A stretch of DNA of 64,000 nucleotides from an uncultured Clostridia bacterium (GCA_934122235.1 CAKOWE010000006.1:27241-91240), one strand, 5' to 3'. Positions 1 through 9,452 are shown, counted from the first letter of the stretch. The notes: generated from the sequence alone by a model not told the origin. Numbers and translations: made by a program.

Positions 1-1
1 A

Positions 2-358
2 AAATTACCAGAAAAAATAAACGAATCTATAATACAAGAAATAAAAAACAAAGAATGTAAAAAAATAGAGGAACAAATAAAAAAAGATTCTTATACTATA
101 TGCTTAGATTTAAAAGGTAAACAATATACATCAGAAGAATTTTCAAAAAAAATTGATGATATTGCTCTTAACTTTAATAGTACACTTAACTTCATAATCG
201 GTGGAACTTTAGGTATAACAAATACACTACTTGATAAGGCAAATGAAAAAATTTGTTTTTCTAAAATGACATTTCCCCACCAGTTAATACGCGTATTTTT
301 GCTAGAACAACTATTTAGAGCTTTTAAGATTTCTAAAGGCGAGACATATCATTGGTAA
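2..358 (+). CDS. rlmH: 23S rRNA (pseudouridine1915-N3)-methyltransferase RlmH, 3' part
   Basis: The open frame enters from the left edge, so the N-terminus is outside the window; about 118 residues are visible. RlmH is a SPOUT-class enzyme that methylates pseudouridine 1915 in helix 69 of 23S rRNA using S-adenosylmethionine. The visible part has the family's SAM-binding knot, seen as FIIGGTLGI near the middle, and the diagnostic C-terminal block KMTFPHQLIRVFLLEQLFRA followed by a GETYHW ending. The family is about 155-160 residues, so roughly 40 are missing. It is the only plus-strand gene in the first 13 kb and converges on the acyl-CoA synthetase gene, sharing a bidirectional terminator with it. 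Confidence 0.95.
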   Translation, partial: KLPEKINESIIQEIKNKECKKIEEQIKKDSYTICLDLKGKQYTSEEFSKKIDDIALNFNSTLNFIIGGTLGITNTLLDKANEKICFSKMTFPHQLIRVFLLEQLFRAFKISKGETYHW

Positions 359-375
359 AACTTATAATAACATAA

Positions 376-408
376 ATATACAGGACATGTATTACATGTC
401 CTGTATAT
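376..408. terminator. bidirectional terminator between rlmH and the acyl-CoA synthetase gene
   Basis: This is a nearly perfect 16-bp inverted repeat with a one-base centre (arms 376-391 and 393-408, core ACAGGACATG), followed by a T-rich run. It lies between two convergent genes and can serve both. Confidence 0.85.
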
Positions 409-412
409 TTTA

Positions 413-2122
413 TTATACCTTTTTCTCTAAATATCTTTTTATTTTCATTGTTGTAGTTTTTTCAAATTCCTTTTCTCTTATGTTTATTTCTTTAATATGT
501 TTATATATTACTAGATTTTGATTTATTTTCTTTACCTCTTCCCATATTAATTGTTTTATTTCTTCATCTGTTTTTGGATTGTCTTTAAATTTATTTTCTA
601 TAAATTCCTTATTTACTCTTATCTCTGCTGATAATACTAAATCATCTTTTTCAGGTTTTAAATATACCATTGACTCTAATATATACTCATTATCATTTAA
701 TAACGCTTCTAATTCTTCTGGATAAACATTTTTACCATTTTTTGTAATTAATACATTCTTTTTTCTTCCTGTTATATAAACAAATCCATCTTCATCTTGG
801 AATCCCAAATCACCGGTATAAAACCAACCATCTTTTATAACTTCTTTTGTGGCTTCCTCATTTTCGTAATATCCAATCATTACATGATCGCCTTTAGTTA
901 TAATTTCTCCTATTCCATCATCGTTTATATCTACAATTTTTAATTCTGTACCATATAATGGTAATCCTACAGCTTCATCTTTATAATAATTATCTCTATT
1001 TACTGCAACAATAGGAGCACATTCTGTAAGTCCATATCCCTGAATTAGTGTTATTCCAAAATCTCTAAATCCCTTTGAAACTTCTGGATTTATTGCAGCA
1101 GCTCCCGCAATAAATAATCTTAAATTTCCTCCAAATTGATCATGTATACTCTTAAATACTTTTCTTTTTAAATGTATTCCAATTTTATCTAATACATTTG
1201 TTATTTTTATCATTCTTTTTACTAATTTAGTTTTACCTTGTTTTTCTATGCCTTCCCATATTTTTCTATATAAAGTTTCAAATACAAGTGGAACAGATAA
1301 TACAATTGACACATGTGCTTCTTGCATATTTTTTTGAATGTGTCGTAGTCCATCACAATAAGCTACTGCAGCTCCTCTATATATTGGCATTAAAAATCCA
1401 CATACACATTCATATACGTGATGTATTGGTAACATAGATAAAAATATATCGTTTGGTTTTATGTTTACCATTTGACAATGTTGATGCATATTATATACCA
1501 TATTTTTTTGTGATAACATTGCAGCTTTTGACTGAGAAGTAGTTCCTGATGTAAATAACAATTCTGCCATTGAATTTTCATCAATTTTAGCATCTATAAA
1601 TGATTTATCTCCATTATTGACTAATTCTTTTCCTTTTGTAATTAATTTATGTAATGATAAAAATTTACCATTATCTTCTTCTAAATCCATTCCTATATAA
1701 TAAGAAACAATGTCATTTTCTTTATAAATTTCGTCAATTTTATCTTGTAATTTTGAAGAATATATTAAGCAATCTACTCTTGCTCTTTTCATACAACTTA
1801 TAAGTTCATTTAGCGGAAGTTGTTTATCTAATGGTACTACAACTCCTGTACCATTTATTGTAGCTAAGTATGATATTGCCCACTCATATCTATTTTCTCC
1901 TATAACTGCTATTCTCTTATCCTTTAACCCTAAAGTTATCAAAGCTGTTCCTAATGCATTCATATCCTCTAAAACTTGAGGAAATTTTATTGCAGTATAT
2001 TTATTAGATTTATCTTTTACGTAATATGCAACATTATCTTTATATATTTCACTAGCCTCTTCAACTATTTGCTTTAAATTACTAACCTCTCTAACTTCAT
2101 ATGGTTTAACATTTTTATTCAT
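413..2122 (-). CDS. AMP-binding long-chain acyl-CoA synthetase-like protein
   Basis: A 569-residue member of the ANL adenylating superfamily, which activates a carboxylate with ATP and transfers it to CoA. Visible are the AMP-binding P-loop motif LLFTSGTTSQSKA (about residues 188-200), the QGYGLTECAP motif in the core, the YTGDLG hinge region near 436, the GRKKNVLITKNGKNVYPEE segment near 455, and a C-terminal TTTMKIKR block with the likely catalytic lysine. The length and the membrane-like early motifs fit FadD/long-chain types better than acetyl-CoA synthetases; the substrate cannot be told from sequence. The start is supported by an AAGGGAG ribosome site. It is the last gene of a run after the ABC exporter, 23 bases downstream of it. 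Confidence 0.85.
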   Translation of the reverse strand: MNKNVKPYEVREVSNLKQIVEEASEIYKDNVAYYVKDKSNKYTAIKFPQVLEDMNALGTALITLGLKDKRIAVIGENRYEWAISYLATINGTGVVVPLDKQLPLNELISCMKRARVDCLIYSSKLQDKIDEIYKENDIVSYYIGMDLEEDNGKFLSLHKLITKGKELVNNGDKSFIDAKIDENSMAELLFTSGTTSQSKAAMLSQKNMVYNMHQHCQMVNIKPNDIFLSMLPIHHVYECVCGFLMPIYRGAAVAYCDGLRHIQKNMQEAHVSIVLSVPLVFETLYRKIWEGIEKQGKTKLVKRMIKITNVLDKIGIHLKRKVFKSIHDQFGGNLRLFIAGAAAINPEVSKGFRDFGITLIQGYGLTECAPIVAVNRDNYYKDEAVGLPLYGTELKIVDINDDGIGEIITKGDHVMIGYYENEEATKEVIKDGWFYTGDLGFQDEDGFVYITGRKKNVLITKNGKNVYPEELEALLNDNEYILESMVYLKPEKDDLVLSAEIRVNKEFIENKFKDNPKTDEEIKQLIWEEVKKINQNLVIYKHIKEINIREKEFEKTTTMKIKRYLEKKV

Positions 2123-2145
2123 GTATAAAAATCTCCCTTCACAAA

Positions 2146-3390
2146 TTATTTTTGTTTATATATTTTAAATAAATCTTTTAATTTCAATCTATCACCGTAA
2201 TGTAATATCGCTGACGAATACACTTTTATTGAAATAATAGCTAATAAAACAGCAGTTATTATCAATACAATAATTGAAATTACTATCTCTGTCCCTGATG
2301 TTGCTCCAGCAAGTATTCTGCCAGGCATAGAAAAAGCTGATGAAAAAGGAAAAACTGAAGCAAATTTACTAGCTGTACTATTAGGCATTGTTGATGTAAA
2401 ATATGCTAAATAAAATGATATAACAGCAATTAGTGATATAGGTGTACTTGCTGCCTGAACATCTTCAGCTTTACTAACAGTAGCTCCTGTTACAGCACTC
2501 AAAAAAGCATACACTGTATACCCTAAAATAAAATATACAAAGCATATTAATATAGCTGGTACATTTAGATTTAATTCTCCTACAAATTTTGAAATCAAAT
2601 CAAAATCGCTTGGTATAAATATCTTATAAGATATAACAGCAACTAGTATTAGACCTATCAATTGAACCAGTCCAACTATTCCCATTGCAATTGTTTTTCC
2701 TACAACTATTTTAGTCGGAGTTGTTGATGTCACTAAAGTTTCCATTACTCTTGATGTTTTTTCACTCGACACTGATGTTGAAACACTATATCCATAAAAA
2801 TAGATAGCAAAAAACAATATAAAAGAACTTATCATCGCAACTGCAAAATTTTCATTTCCGTTATTATCATTTAATGATTTTATTTCATATGTAACAGGAA
2901 CATTAAGTGATTGTATTAATTCTTGAGGAACACTTGCATCTAGCAACAATCTATTATCATACATTTCTTTTATTATATTTGAAAAAACATTTGCAATATC
3001 TTGGTTATCAGAAAATGTACTATCTTCCTTTACTATGTAATCAAAAGAAAGCGTATTATCTTGCTCTCTTAACACAATCCCTATATCAATTTCTTCATTG
3101 TTTATTAATTTTTCAACATCTTCAATTTGTTTATTTGTAGCGTATTCTATATTATAATTTAAATTTAATTGTCTAAAATTATCTGTTGAAGCTTTCAAAA
3201 GATTATTATCGTCTATAATTATAACTTTCAAATTTTCATCGCTTTCAGAATTATCAAAAGAATTAATAATATTAGGAATATTACAAAGGATCACAATAAT
3301 AATCAACATAATTGCATTTACTACAATAAAAGATTTTTTTCTTATATATTCCATTATTGTAAATTTAATAATTTCTAAAAGATTTCTCAT
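2146..3390 (-). CDS. ABC-2 type transporter permease (NatB/YhaP-like)
   Basis: A 414-residue membrane protein. It has one N-terminal transmembrane helix (about residues 20-42), a large extracellular domain of about 140 residues, then five or six C-terminal helices, the usual plan of NatB/YhaP-type ABC-2 permeases. The segment SSEKTSRVMETLVTSTTP after the second helix is the characteristic cytoplasmic coupling region of this subfamily. It overlaps the upstream ATPase gene by four bases, which implies translational coupling and a two-gene exporter. The family exports sodium, peptides or other small toxic compounds; the substrate here is unknown. Confidence 0.85.
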   Translation of the reverse strand: MRNLLEIIKFTIMEYIRKKSFIVVNAIMLIIIVILCNIPNIINSFDNSESDENLKVIIIDDNNLLKASTDNFRQLNLNYNIEYATNKQIEDVEKLINNEEIDIGIVLREQDNTLSFDYIVKEDSTFSDNQDIANVFSNIIKEMYDNRLLLDASVPQELIQSLNVPVTYEIKSLNDNNGNENFAVAMISSFILFFAIYFYGYSVSTSVSSEKTSRVMETLVTSTTPTKIVVGKTIAMGIVGLVQLIGLILVAVISYKIFIPSDFDLISKFVGELNLNVPAILICFVYFILGYTVYAFLSAVTGATVSKAEDVQAASTPISLIAVISFYLAYFTSTMPNSTASKFASVFPFSSAFSMPGRILAGATSGTEIVISIIVLIITAVLLAIISIKVYSSAILHYGDRLKLKDLFKIYKQK

Positions 3391-4280
3391 TTGACTTCAC
3401 CTACCTCATTTATAAATATTTGATGTAGTGATGGTTCTTTTATTTCAAATTTACTTATTTTTATATTTGATTCTACTATTTTTCTTAATATGTCTTGTGA
3501 CATCTCTTCATTCCTTAATTTTATCTCATAACTATTGACTTTCTTATCAATAATTTCTGCATCACTTGGAATTATAGTACTTAAATCTTCATATGATTCA
3601 ATTAATAAATTATTTTTTCCATATGACCTTTTTATATCAGACAAATTTCCCTTTAATATTGTTTTACCCCTATTTAATATAATTATATCTCTGCAATATT
3701 CTTCAACAACTGACATTTGATGACTAGAAAGTATTATATAAGTTCCTTTTTGTATTAATTCTTCTATAACACCTTTTATAATTTGTGTGTTAACTGGATC
3801 TAAACCACTAAAAGGTTCATCTAATATTAATAATTCTGGATTATGAATAATTGATATTATTAGTTGAACTTTTTGCTGATTACCTTTAGAAAGTTGTTCT
3901 GCTGGTTTATCAATATATTCATATATATTTAATTTTTTGCACCAGTACTCAATAGCTTTTTTAGCTTCACTTGTTTTCATGCCTTTTAATGTTGCAAAAT
4001 ACATTAACTGATCGAATAATTTAGTTTTAGGATAAATTCCTCTTTCTTCTGGCAAATATCCAAAGTTAACATTTTCTCTTCTTACTTTTTTTCCATTCCA
4101 AGTAATTTTTCCAGAGTCATTATCTAATATTCCAAGAATCATTCTTATTGTTGTAGTTTTTCCAGCGCCATTAGAACCAAGTAATCCAAAAACTCCTGGT
4201 TTTTCTAGCGAAAATGAAATATCATCAACAACTTTCTTTCCCGAATAGCTTTTATGTACATTTTCTACATTAAGTCCCAT
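3387..4280 (-). CDS. ABC transporter ATP-binding protein (NatA/YhaQ-like)
   Basis: A 297-residue nucleotide-binding subunit, partner of the overlapping ABC-2 permease. It has Walker A GSNGAGKTTT near residue 35, the signature LSKGNQQKVQ, Walker B LLILDEPFSGLDP and the H-loop SSHQ. A C-terminal extension of about 70 residues is typical of the NatA/YhaQ group. The gene starts 63 bases after the first acetate kinase gene; whether they share a transcript is not clear, though no strong hairpin separates them. Confidence 0.9.
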   Translation of the reverse strand: MGLNVENVHKSYSGKKVVDDISFSLEKPGVFGLLGSNGAGKTTTIRMILGILDNDSGKITWNGKKVRRENVNFGYLPEERGIYPKTKLFDQLMYFATLKGMKTSEAKKAIEYWCKKLNIYEYIDKPAEQLSKGNQQKVQLIISIIHNPELLILDEPFSGLDPVNTQIIKGVIEELIQKGTYIILSSHQMSVVEEYCRDIIILNRGKTILKGNLSDIKRSYGKNNLLIESYEDLSTIIPSDAEIIDKKVNSYEIKLRNEEMSQDILRKIVESNIKISKFEIKEPSLHQIFINEVGEVK

Positions 4281-4343
4281 GTAAGTTTTCTCCTCTCCTT
4301 ATGCAAAATACATGAAAAGTTCTTAAAATATCTATAACAAGGT

Positions 4344-5537
4344 TTAATTATTCTTTGTTAAATTCATTGTATCTCTAGCAATTACCAATTCCTCATTTGT
4401 TGGTATTATATATGCCTTTATTTTTGATGATTTTGTTGTTATTTCTCTTTCTTCACCTTTAACCTCGTTTAATGCATTATCTATTTGAACTCCCATAAAT
4501 TCTAAGTAATCACATATTAATTTTCTAATATTAATTTGATTTTCTCCAATTCCTCCAGTAAATACTATTGAATCAATTCCGCCCATTATAACAGCATACT
4601 TCGCTATAAATTGTGCTACTGTTTTTGTAAATATTTCTATTGCTAATTTTGCGCGTTCATTACTTGATGAAGCAATTTCTATTTCTCTAAAATCCGGTGC
4701 CATATTTGCAATGGCTGATATTCCAGACTTTTTGTTTAATATATTGTTTGTCATTTCAGGAGTTAAATTTTCTTTTTCCATCATATATGTTACAACTGAT
4801 GGGTCTAAATCACCACTTCTTGTAACCATTGCAATTCCTCCAAGTGGACTAAGTCCCATACTTGTATCTACACATTTTCCATATTTAACTGCACATAAAC
4901 TTGCTCCTTGTCCTAAATGACAAGTTACTATCTTTAATTTTTCAATTGGTTTTCCCATCAAATCTGCACATTTTTCTGAAACATATTTATGGCTCGTTCC
5001 ATGTGCCCCGTATTTACGTATACGATGTTTTGTATAATATTCATATGGTATAGGATATAAATAACTGCTCTCTGGCATTGTTTGATGAAATGCAGTATCA
5101 AACGCTGCTGCCATTTTTACATTTGGCATCGCCTTCTGACAAGCCTTTATTCCTAAAATTGCAGCAGGATTATGCAATGGTGCTAAAACAGCACATTCTT
5201 GTATTTGATCTACAACTTTTGGAGTAATTAATACAGACTTATCAAAAATTTCTCCACCATGAACAATTCTATGTCCTACTGCATTTATTTCATCTAATGA
5301 CTGTATTACTCTATGTTCTTTACTTATTAATTCATTTAAAATTGTCTGTAAAGCTTCTTCATGATTTAATGCTGTTTTTGATATTACATATTTTTGCTCT
5401 CCTACTTTATGCGTTAAAAAAGATTCATTTTCTCCTATTCTTTCATAATTTCCCTTTGCCATAACTTGTTCTGTTTGCATATTAATTAATTGATACTTTA
5501 AAGATGAACTTCCACAATTTATAACTAATATTTTCAT
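4344..5537 (-). CDS. ackA: acetate kinase, copy 1
   Basis: A full-length (397-residue) acetate kinase that interconverts acetyl phosphate plus ADP and acetate plus ATP. Diagnostic segments are the N-terminal NCGSSSLKYQL, GHRIVHGGE, the active-site DTAFHQTMP, the YGAHGTSHKYV block and the CHLGQGASLCAV phosphate-binding loop; the C-terminal TNEELVIARDT is also typical. It is the distal member of a pta-ackA-ackA run and is clearly paralogous to the copy directly upstream, with visible divergence in the N-terminal third and in the region after LDPSVVTYMM. The second copy is the closer to pta. Confidence 0.95.
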   Translation of the reverse strand: MKILVINCGSSSLKYQLINMQTEQVMAKGNYERIGENESFLTHKVGEQKYVISKTALNHEEALQTILNELISKEHRVIQSLDEINAVGHRIVHGGEIFDKSVLITPKVVDQIQECAVLAPLHNPAAILGIKACQKAMPNVKMAAAFDTAFHQTMPESSYLYPIPYEYYTKHRIRKYGAHGTSHKYVSEKCADLMGKPIEKLKIVTCHLGQGASLCAVKYGKCVDTSMGLSPLGGIAMVTRSGDLDPSVVTYMMEKENLTPEMTNNILNKKSGISAIANMAPDFREIEIASSSNERAKLAIEIFTKTVAQFIAKYAVIMGGIDSIVFTGGIGENQINIRKLICDYLEFMGVQIDNALNEVKGEEREITTKSSKIKAYIIPTNEELVIARDTMNLTKNN

Positions 5538-5578
5538 TATATCTCTCCTTTTATAGATATATTTTATATTGCAAAATA

Positions 5579-5608
5579 AGGAGGATTGTATCTCTATATA
5601 ATCCTCCT
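5579..5608 (-). terminator. hairpin between the two acetate kinase genes
   Basis: Nine-base-pair inverted repeat (AGGAGGATT / AATCCTCCT) right after the stop of the upstream acetate kinase, with a TTATTTT tail on the minus strand. It probably terminates or attenuates the pta-ackA transcript before the second copy. Confidence 0.65.
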
Positions 5609-5617
5609 ACAAATGCT

Positions 5618-6808
5618 TTATTTAACTAAATTCATTGTTTCTCTAGCTATCATCAATTCTTCATTCGTTGGAACAATCCATACTTTTACTTTAGAATTCT
5701 TTGTTGATATTTCTCTTTCTTCACCTTTTACATTGTTTAATTCTTTATCTAATTCTACTCCCATAAATCCCAAGTAACTGCAAACATCTGCTCTTGTTTC
5801 TGGTCCTCTTTCTCCAACTCCTGCTGTAAATGTTATAACATCTACACCATTCATTGTAACTGCATATTTTCCTATATATTGTGCTATTATGTAAGCATAT
5901 TCTTTTAAAGTTAACTTAGCTCTTTCATTTCCTTCTGCTGCTGCCTCTTCTATATCTCTGTTATCTGGAGAAATTTCAGAAATTCCATATATACCAGATT
6001 TCTTATTTAGTATTGTTTCCATTTCATCTGCTGATAAATTTTCTTTTTTCATTAAGTAAGTTACAACTGATGGATCTAAATCCCCACTTCTGCTACCCAT
6101 AGCAATTCCACCTAAAGGTGTCAATCCCATACTTGTATCAACGCACTTTCCATTTTGAACAGCACATAAACTTGCTCCTTGTCCTAAATGACAATTTATT
6201 ATTTTTAATTCTTCAACTGGTTTCCCTAAAAGTTCTGCTATTCTTAAAGAAACATATTTATGACTTGTTCCATGTGCTCCATATTTTCTTACACCATATT
6301 TTTCATAATATTCATAAGGAATTGCATATAAATAATGCTCTTTTGGCATTGTTTGGTGAAATGCTGTGTCAAATACAACTACATTTGGTTTACCTGGCAA
6401 TTCTTTTTTGCAAGCTTCTATACCTTGTAAATGTGCAGGATTATGTAATGGTGCAAATGTTATTGCATCCTCTATTCCTTTTTCAACTTCGTCGTCTACA
6501 ATCACAGATTTTGTAAATTTTTCACCACCATGAACAACTCTATGACCAATTGCATTTATCTCATCTAGTGAAGTGATAACTCCATGTTCTTTATCTGTTA
6601 ATTGATCCATAACAAACTTTATTGCTTCATCATGATTTTTTACAGGATTAGTAAATTTAAACTTTTGTTCTCCAACTTTATGCGTTAAAAAAGATTCTCC
6701 AATTCCAATTCTTTCGTAATTTCCTTTTGCCATAACACTTTCATCTTCCATATTAATTAATTGATATTTAAAAGATGAACTTCCGCAGTTTATAACTAAT
6801 ATTTTCAT
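5618..6808 (-). CDS. ackA: acetate kinase, copy 2 (adjacent to pta)
   Basis: A 396-residue acetate kinase with all family blocks: NCGSSSFKYQL at the N-terminus, GHRVVHGGE, DTAFHQTMP, YGAHGTSHKYV and CHLGQGASLCAV. It follows pta by about 100 bases on the same strand, the classical order of the acetate/ATP pathway (acetyl-CoA to acetyl phosphate to acetate). The adjacent second kinase is a tandem duplicate that has diverged considerably, so this is not a recent duplication. The copy next to pta is the likelier housekeeping enzyme; that is an inference from position only. Confidence 0.95.
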   Translation of the reverse strand: MKILVINCGSSSFKYQLINMEDESVMAKGNYERIGIGESFLTHKVGEQKFKFTNPVKNHDEAIKFVMDQLTDKEHGVITSLDEINAIGHRVVHGGEKFTKSVIVDDEVEKGIEDAITFAPLHNPAHLQGIEACKKELPGKPNVVVFDTAFHQTMPKEHYLYAIPYEYYEKYGVRKYGAHGTSHKYVSLRIAELLGKPVEELKIINCHLGQGASLCAVQNGKCVDTSMGLTPLGGIAMGSRSGDLDPSVVTYLMKKENLSADEMETILNKKSGIYGISEISPDNRDIEEAAAEGNERAKLTLKEYAYIIAQYIGKYAVTMNGVDVITFTAGVGERGPETRADVCSYLGFMGVELDKELNNVKGEEREISTKNSKVKVWIVPTNEELMIARETMNLVK

Positions 6809-6908
6809 AAAATTTATCTCCTTTTCTTTTTAGTATTATTATCTCTGTTAGTCAAAATCGAACTTCGCTATTTCAAATTGCAATAATATATATTATAAAA
6901 TATGTCTC

Positions 6909-7904
6909 TTACATTTGTGCTTGTACAGCCGTTATTGCTACTACACCAACAATATCTTCTGCACTACATCCTCTAGATAAATCATTTACTGGCTTTGCTA
7001 TTCCTTGGCAAAGTGGTCCATATGCTTCTGCTTTTCCAAGTCTTTGTACTAATTTATATCCTATATTTCCAGCATCCAAATTAGGGAATATTAACGTATT
7101 TGCATGTCCTGCAACATTACTTCCCTTTGCTTTCATTTCTCCAACTTCTTTTACTAATGCAGCATCTAATTGTAGTTCTCCATCTACAATCATTTCTGGT
7201 GCTTTTTCTTTTACTAATTTTGTAGCCTCTACAACTTTGTCTACCAATTCTGATTTTGCACTTCCATAAGTAGAAAAAGATAACATTGCTACTTTTGATT
7301 GCTTACCAGTTAACTGCTCAAAGCTTTTTGCTGATGATATTGCTATTTCAGAAAGTTCCTCACTATTTGGATTTATATTTAAACCACAATCTGAAAATAC
7401 AAACACACCATTTTCTCCATATTCACAATTTGGAACACTCATTAAGAAAAATGCTGATACAAGTTTTGTTCCAGGAGCTGTTTTTAATATTTGTAGTGCT
7501 GGTCTTAAAGTATCTGCTGTAGAATGTGCTGCACCTGATACTAATCCATCTGCTTCTCCACATTTAACCATCATCATGCCAAAAAATACTGGATCTAACA
7601 TTAACTTTTGCGCTTGTTCTTCAGTCATTCCCTTTGCTTTTCTCAATTCGTAAAATGTACTTGTGTACTCTGCATATTTTTCTGACTTAGAAGGATTTAC
7701 TATTGTTGCTTTTGAAATATCTAAAGAATTTTCACTTGCTAAATTTAATATTCTATCTTCTTCTCCTATTAATATAACTTTTGCAAAATCTTCTTTTCCT
7801 ATTTTATCTACTGCTTTCAAAACTCTTATATCTGTTGCTTCTGGTAATACTATAGTTTTTATATTTGATTTTGCTTTTACTTTCATTTCTTCTATAAATG
7901 ACAT
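6909..7904 (-). CDS. pta: phosphate acetyltransferase
   Basis: A 331-residue phosphotransacetylase (acetyl-CoA plus phosphate to acetyl phosphate plus CoA) of the short, single-domain clostridial type. Recognisable blocks are KTIVLPEATDIRVLKA near the N-terminus, GMMMVKCGEADGLVSGAAHSTAD in the middle and the C-terminal KPVNDLSRGCSAEDIV. A longer frame opens five codons upstream at a TTG, but that triplet lies inside a GGGGGAAA ribosome site located six bases before the ATG used here. With the acetate kinases downstream it forms the substrate-level phosphorylation branch typical of fermenting clostridia. Confidence 0.95.
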   Translation of the reverse strand: MSFIEEMKVKAKSNIKTIVLPEATDIRVLKAVDKIGKEDFAKVILIGEEDRILNLASENSLDISKATIVNPSKSEKYAEYTSTFYELRKAKGMTEEQAQKLMLDPVFFGMMMVKCGEADGLVSGAAHSTADTLRPALQILKTAPGTKLVSAFFLMSVPNCEYGENGVFVFSDCGLNINPNSEELSEIAISSAKSFEQLTGKQSKVAMLSFSTYGSAKSELVDKVVEATKLVKEKAPEMIVDGELQLDAALVKEVGEMKAKGSNVAGHANTLIFPNLDAGNIGYKLVQRLGKAEAYGPLCQGIAKPVNDLSRGCSAEDIVGVVAITAVQAQM

Positions 7905-8022
7905 GTATATTTCCCCCAATCTTGTAATTTTAGATTAACGCAAATATTATATACAAAAATTTCCTAAAACACAATAATTTTAAGAAATTTTATATAAATT
8001 TTATCATCTCTTTCATAAATAC

Positions 8023-8062
8023 AAAAAAGGATATCCATCAAATATGATAAATATCCTTTTTT
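8023..8062 (-). terminator. terminator of the C39-like gene
   Basis: Twelve-base-pair stem (AAAAAAGGATAT / ATATCCTTTTTT) 28 bases after the stop of the C39-like gene on the minus strand, with the U-tract built into the stem. Confidence 0.8.
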
Positions 8063-8089
8063 GAGTTTCGCTGTAGAGAACCACTTAGA

Positions 8090-8794
8090 TTAGTCGCAAA
8101 TCGACCAAATTACATCGCAGTTTTCGAAAAATTCCTTAAGCGTAACGCTTTCATACCCCACCTTACTCGTTGACTGCATTATAACTTTTCCTTTTACAAC
8201 TCCTCTAACAACCGCTAGATGCCTTCCGAATCCATTCGGAAAAAGCTTGTTTGCCAGTAAAACAATAACTATTCCGTCTCCGTGTTGTAATGTCTGCAAC
8301 ACATCACTTAACATGCTTATGCGCTTGCAGTTTAAGTGGTATGCATAGCATACTGTATCGATAAAATGCCAGTATGTGCCACCCTCTGGTGCAATCCAGT
8401 CGCCGTATAAAGCAATTCGAATCAAGTCCTTAAGTGATATACTTTTGCCAAAATGCTCCAATACTTCCTTAGTTACCAGAGGAAAGTTTCCGCTAGTAGC
8501 AATTGTTTTTTTAGAAGTACTGTTTACAGCGCGATACGGAATTTCTGAAAATTTCTGAGAATTCTGTAAAGGCATGTTCAGTTTAACCCTTGAGACAGTT
8601 GATCTTTCAGTCAGCAGCATGTAGTACTTGTCATCAGCTTCGAATTCGCAAGCTTGAGCCCGCATCTCTGCCGTTAAGGCATCCATATTTGAGCGATACT
8701 CTGCCCACATTTCTTTAGACATTTCGCGTTCGATTCTTGGGCTTCTGTCGATTTCGTGCCATACATTAAGTGTAAATTCTGTTGTTTTTTCCAT
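8090..8794 (-). CDS. C39-peptidase-like protein lacking the catalytic cysteine (imported gene)
   Basis: A 234-residue protein, distinctly richer in G and C than its neighbours. The second half resembles the C39-like papain fold: TIATSGNFPLV, where active members have a cysteine after SG; a GGTYWHFIDTV segment; an LQHGDGIVIVLL strand; and GRHLAVVRG at the histidine position. The cysteine is replaced by asparagine and the usual aspartate after the histidine strand is not seen, so it is probably not an active protease. The first 100 residues are not recognised. The start at 8794 has an AGAGG site ten bases upstream. It contains one in-frame CGG at 8660-8662, read as arginine (EMRAQ), which is absent from native genes here. 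It looks horizontally acquired. Confidence 0.6.
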   Translation of the reverse strand: MEKTTEFTLNVWHEIDRSPRIEREMSKEMWAEYRSNMDALTAEMRAQACEFEADDKYYMLLTERSTVSRVKLNMPLQNSQKFSEIPYRAVNSTSKKTIATSGNFPLVTKEVLEHFGKSISLKDLIRIALYGDWIAPEGGTYWHFIDTVCYAYHLNCKRISMLSDVLQTLQHGDGIVIVLLANKLFPNGFGRHLAVVRGVVKGKVIMQSTSKVGYESVTLKEFFENCDVIWSICD

Positions 8795-8900
8795 GATTTG
8801 ATTACCTCTCTTGCATAAACCCATTTGTTCCACATTTGGAACAAATTTGCTAAAGTAACTAAATTTAGTATACTACAAAACCAGACATTTTTCAACGTTT

Positions 8901-9392
8901 TCAATAAATTACTCCAGTTATATGTATATATCTTATTTTTAAATATTCATACGATGCTACACTTCTTCCGTACGAATCTAGTGTATGTGTTGCAACAAAA
9001 ACATTATTCAAATCACTACCATTGTTTGAATCAACAACAACAAGTGTGTGTGAAAAGACATTGCCATTAAAGCTCAACTGAATTATATCTCCATTTTCTA
9101 TTTTATCTAGAGTTGATTCTACTGCACAAGGTCCTACACTGTTATTATGTATCAAAAAATTATGCAAATATTCAACTCCTGTCCATGAAGGAGATTTATC
9201 ATTGCCATTCCTATAATACCATCCATACTGGTTATAATTCATTACTGATGAACCTGCTAATATACATTGTGAAGCAAAGTTTGTACAATCTCCACCTATT
9301 AAATCGTAATTATAATATTCAGGATTTCGCAAATACGCCCATTTTTCAGCATATTTGATTACAGATTCTCTTTTATATTCTCTTTTATTTAT
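8901..9392 (-). pseudogene. amidase-domain (Amidase_6-like) gene without a standard start codon
   Basis: The frame encodes a near-complete amidase domain: KRESVIKYAEKWAY, then GGDCTNFASQCILAG with the likely catalytic cysteine, WYYRNGNDKSPSWTGV, and a later FSHTLVVVD strand with the histidine. This is the Amidase_6 pattern of secreted spore/cell-wall hydrolases. Within the frame there is no ATG or GTG before the domain; the first conventional possibility is a TTG at 9332 that would remove part of it. The position expected for a start, eight bases after a GAGGTG site, holds ATA (9390-9392). The frame begins directly after the terminator of the upstream gene, and no signal peptide is present. 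Most likely a truncated remnant, but initiation at ATA cannot be excluded. Confidence 0.6.
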
Positions 9393-9395
9393 AAA

Positions 9396-9430
9396 AAAAG
9401 CACCTCAACTCATTATATGTGGTTGCTTTT
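9396..9430 (-). terminator. terminator of the TVP38-family gene
   Basis: Stem AAAAGCA / TGCTTTT extended by CC/GG, followed by a run of seven T on the minus strand, 23 bases after the stop of the TVP38-family gene. The T run directly abuts the ATA at the head of the amidase frame. Confidence 0.75.
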
Positions 9431-9452
9431 CGTCTTATTAAATTTTATTATA

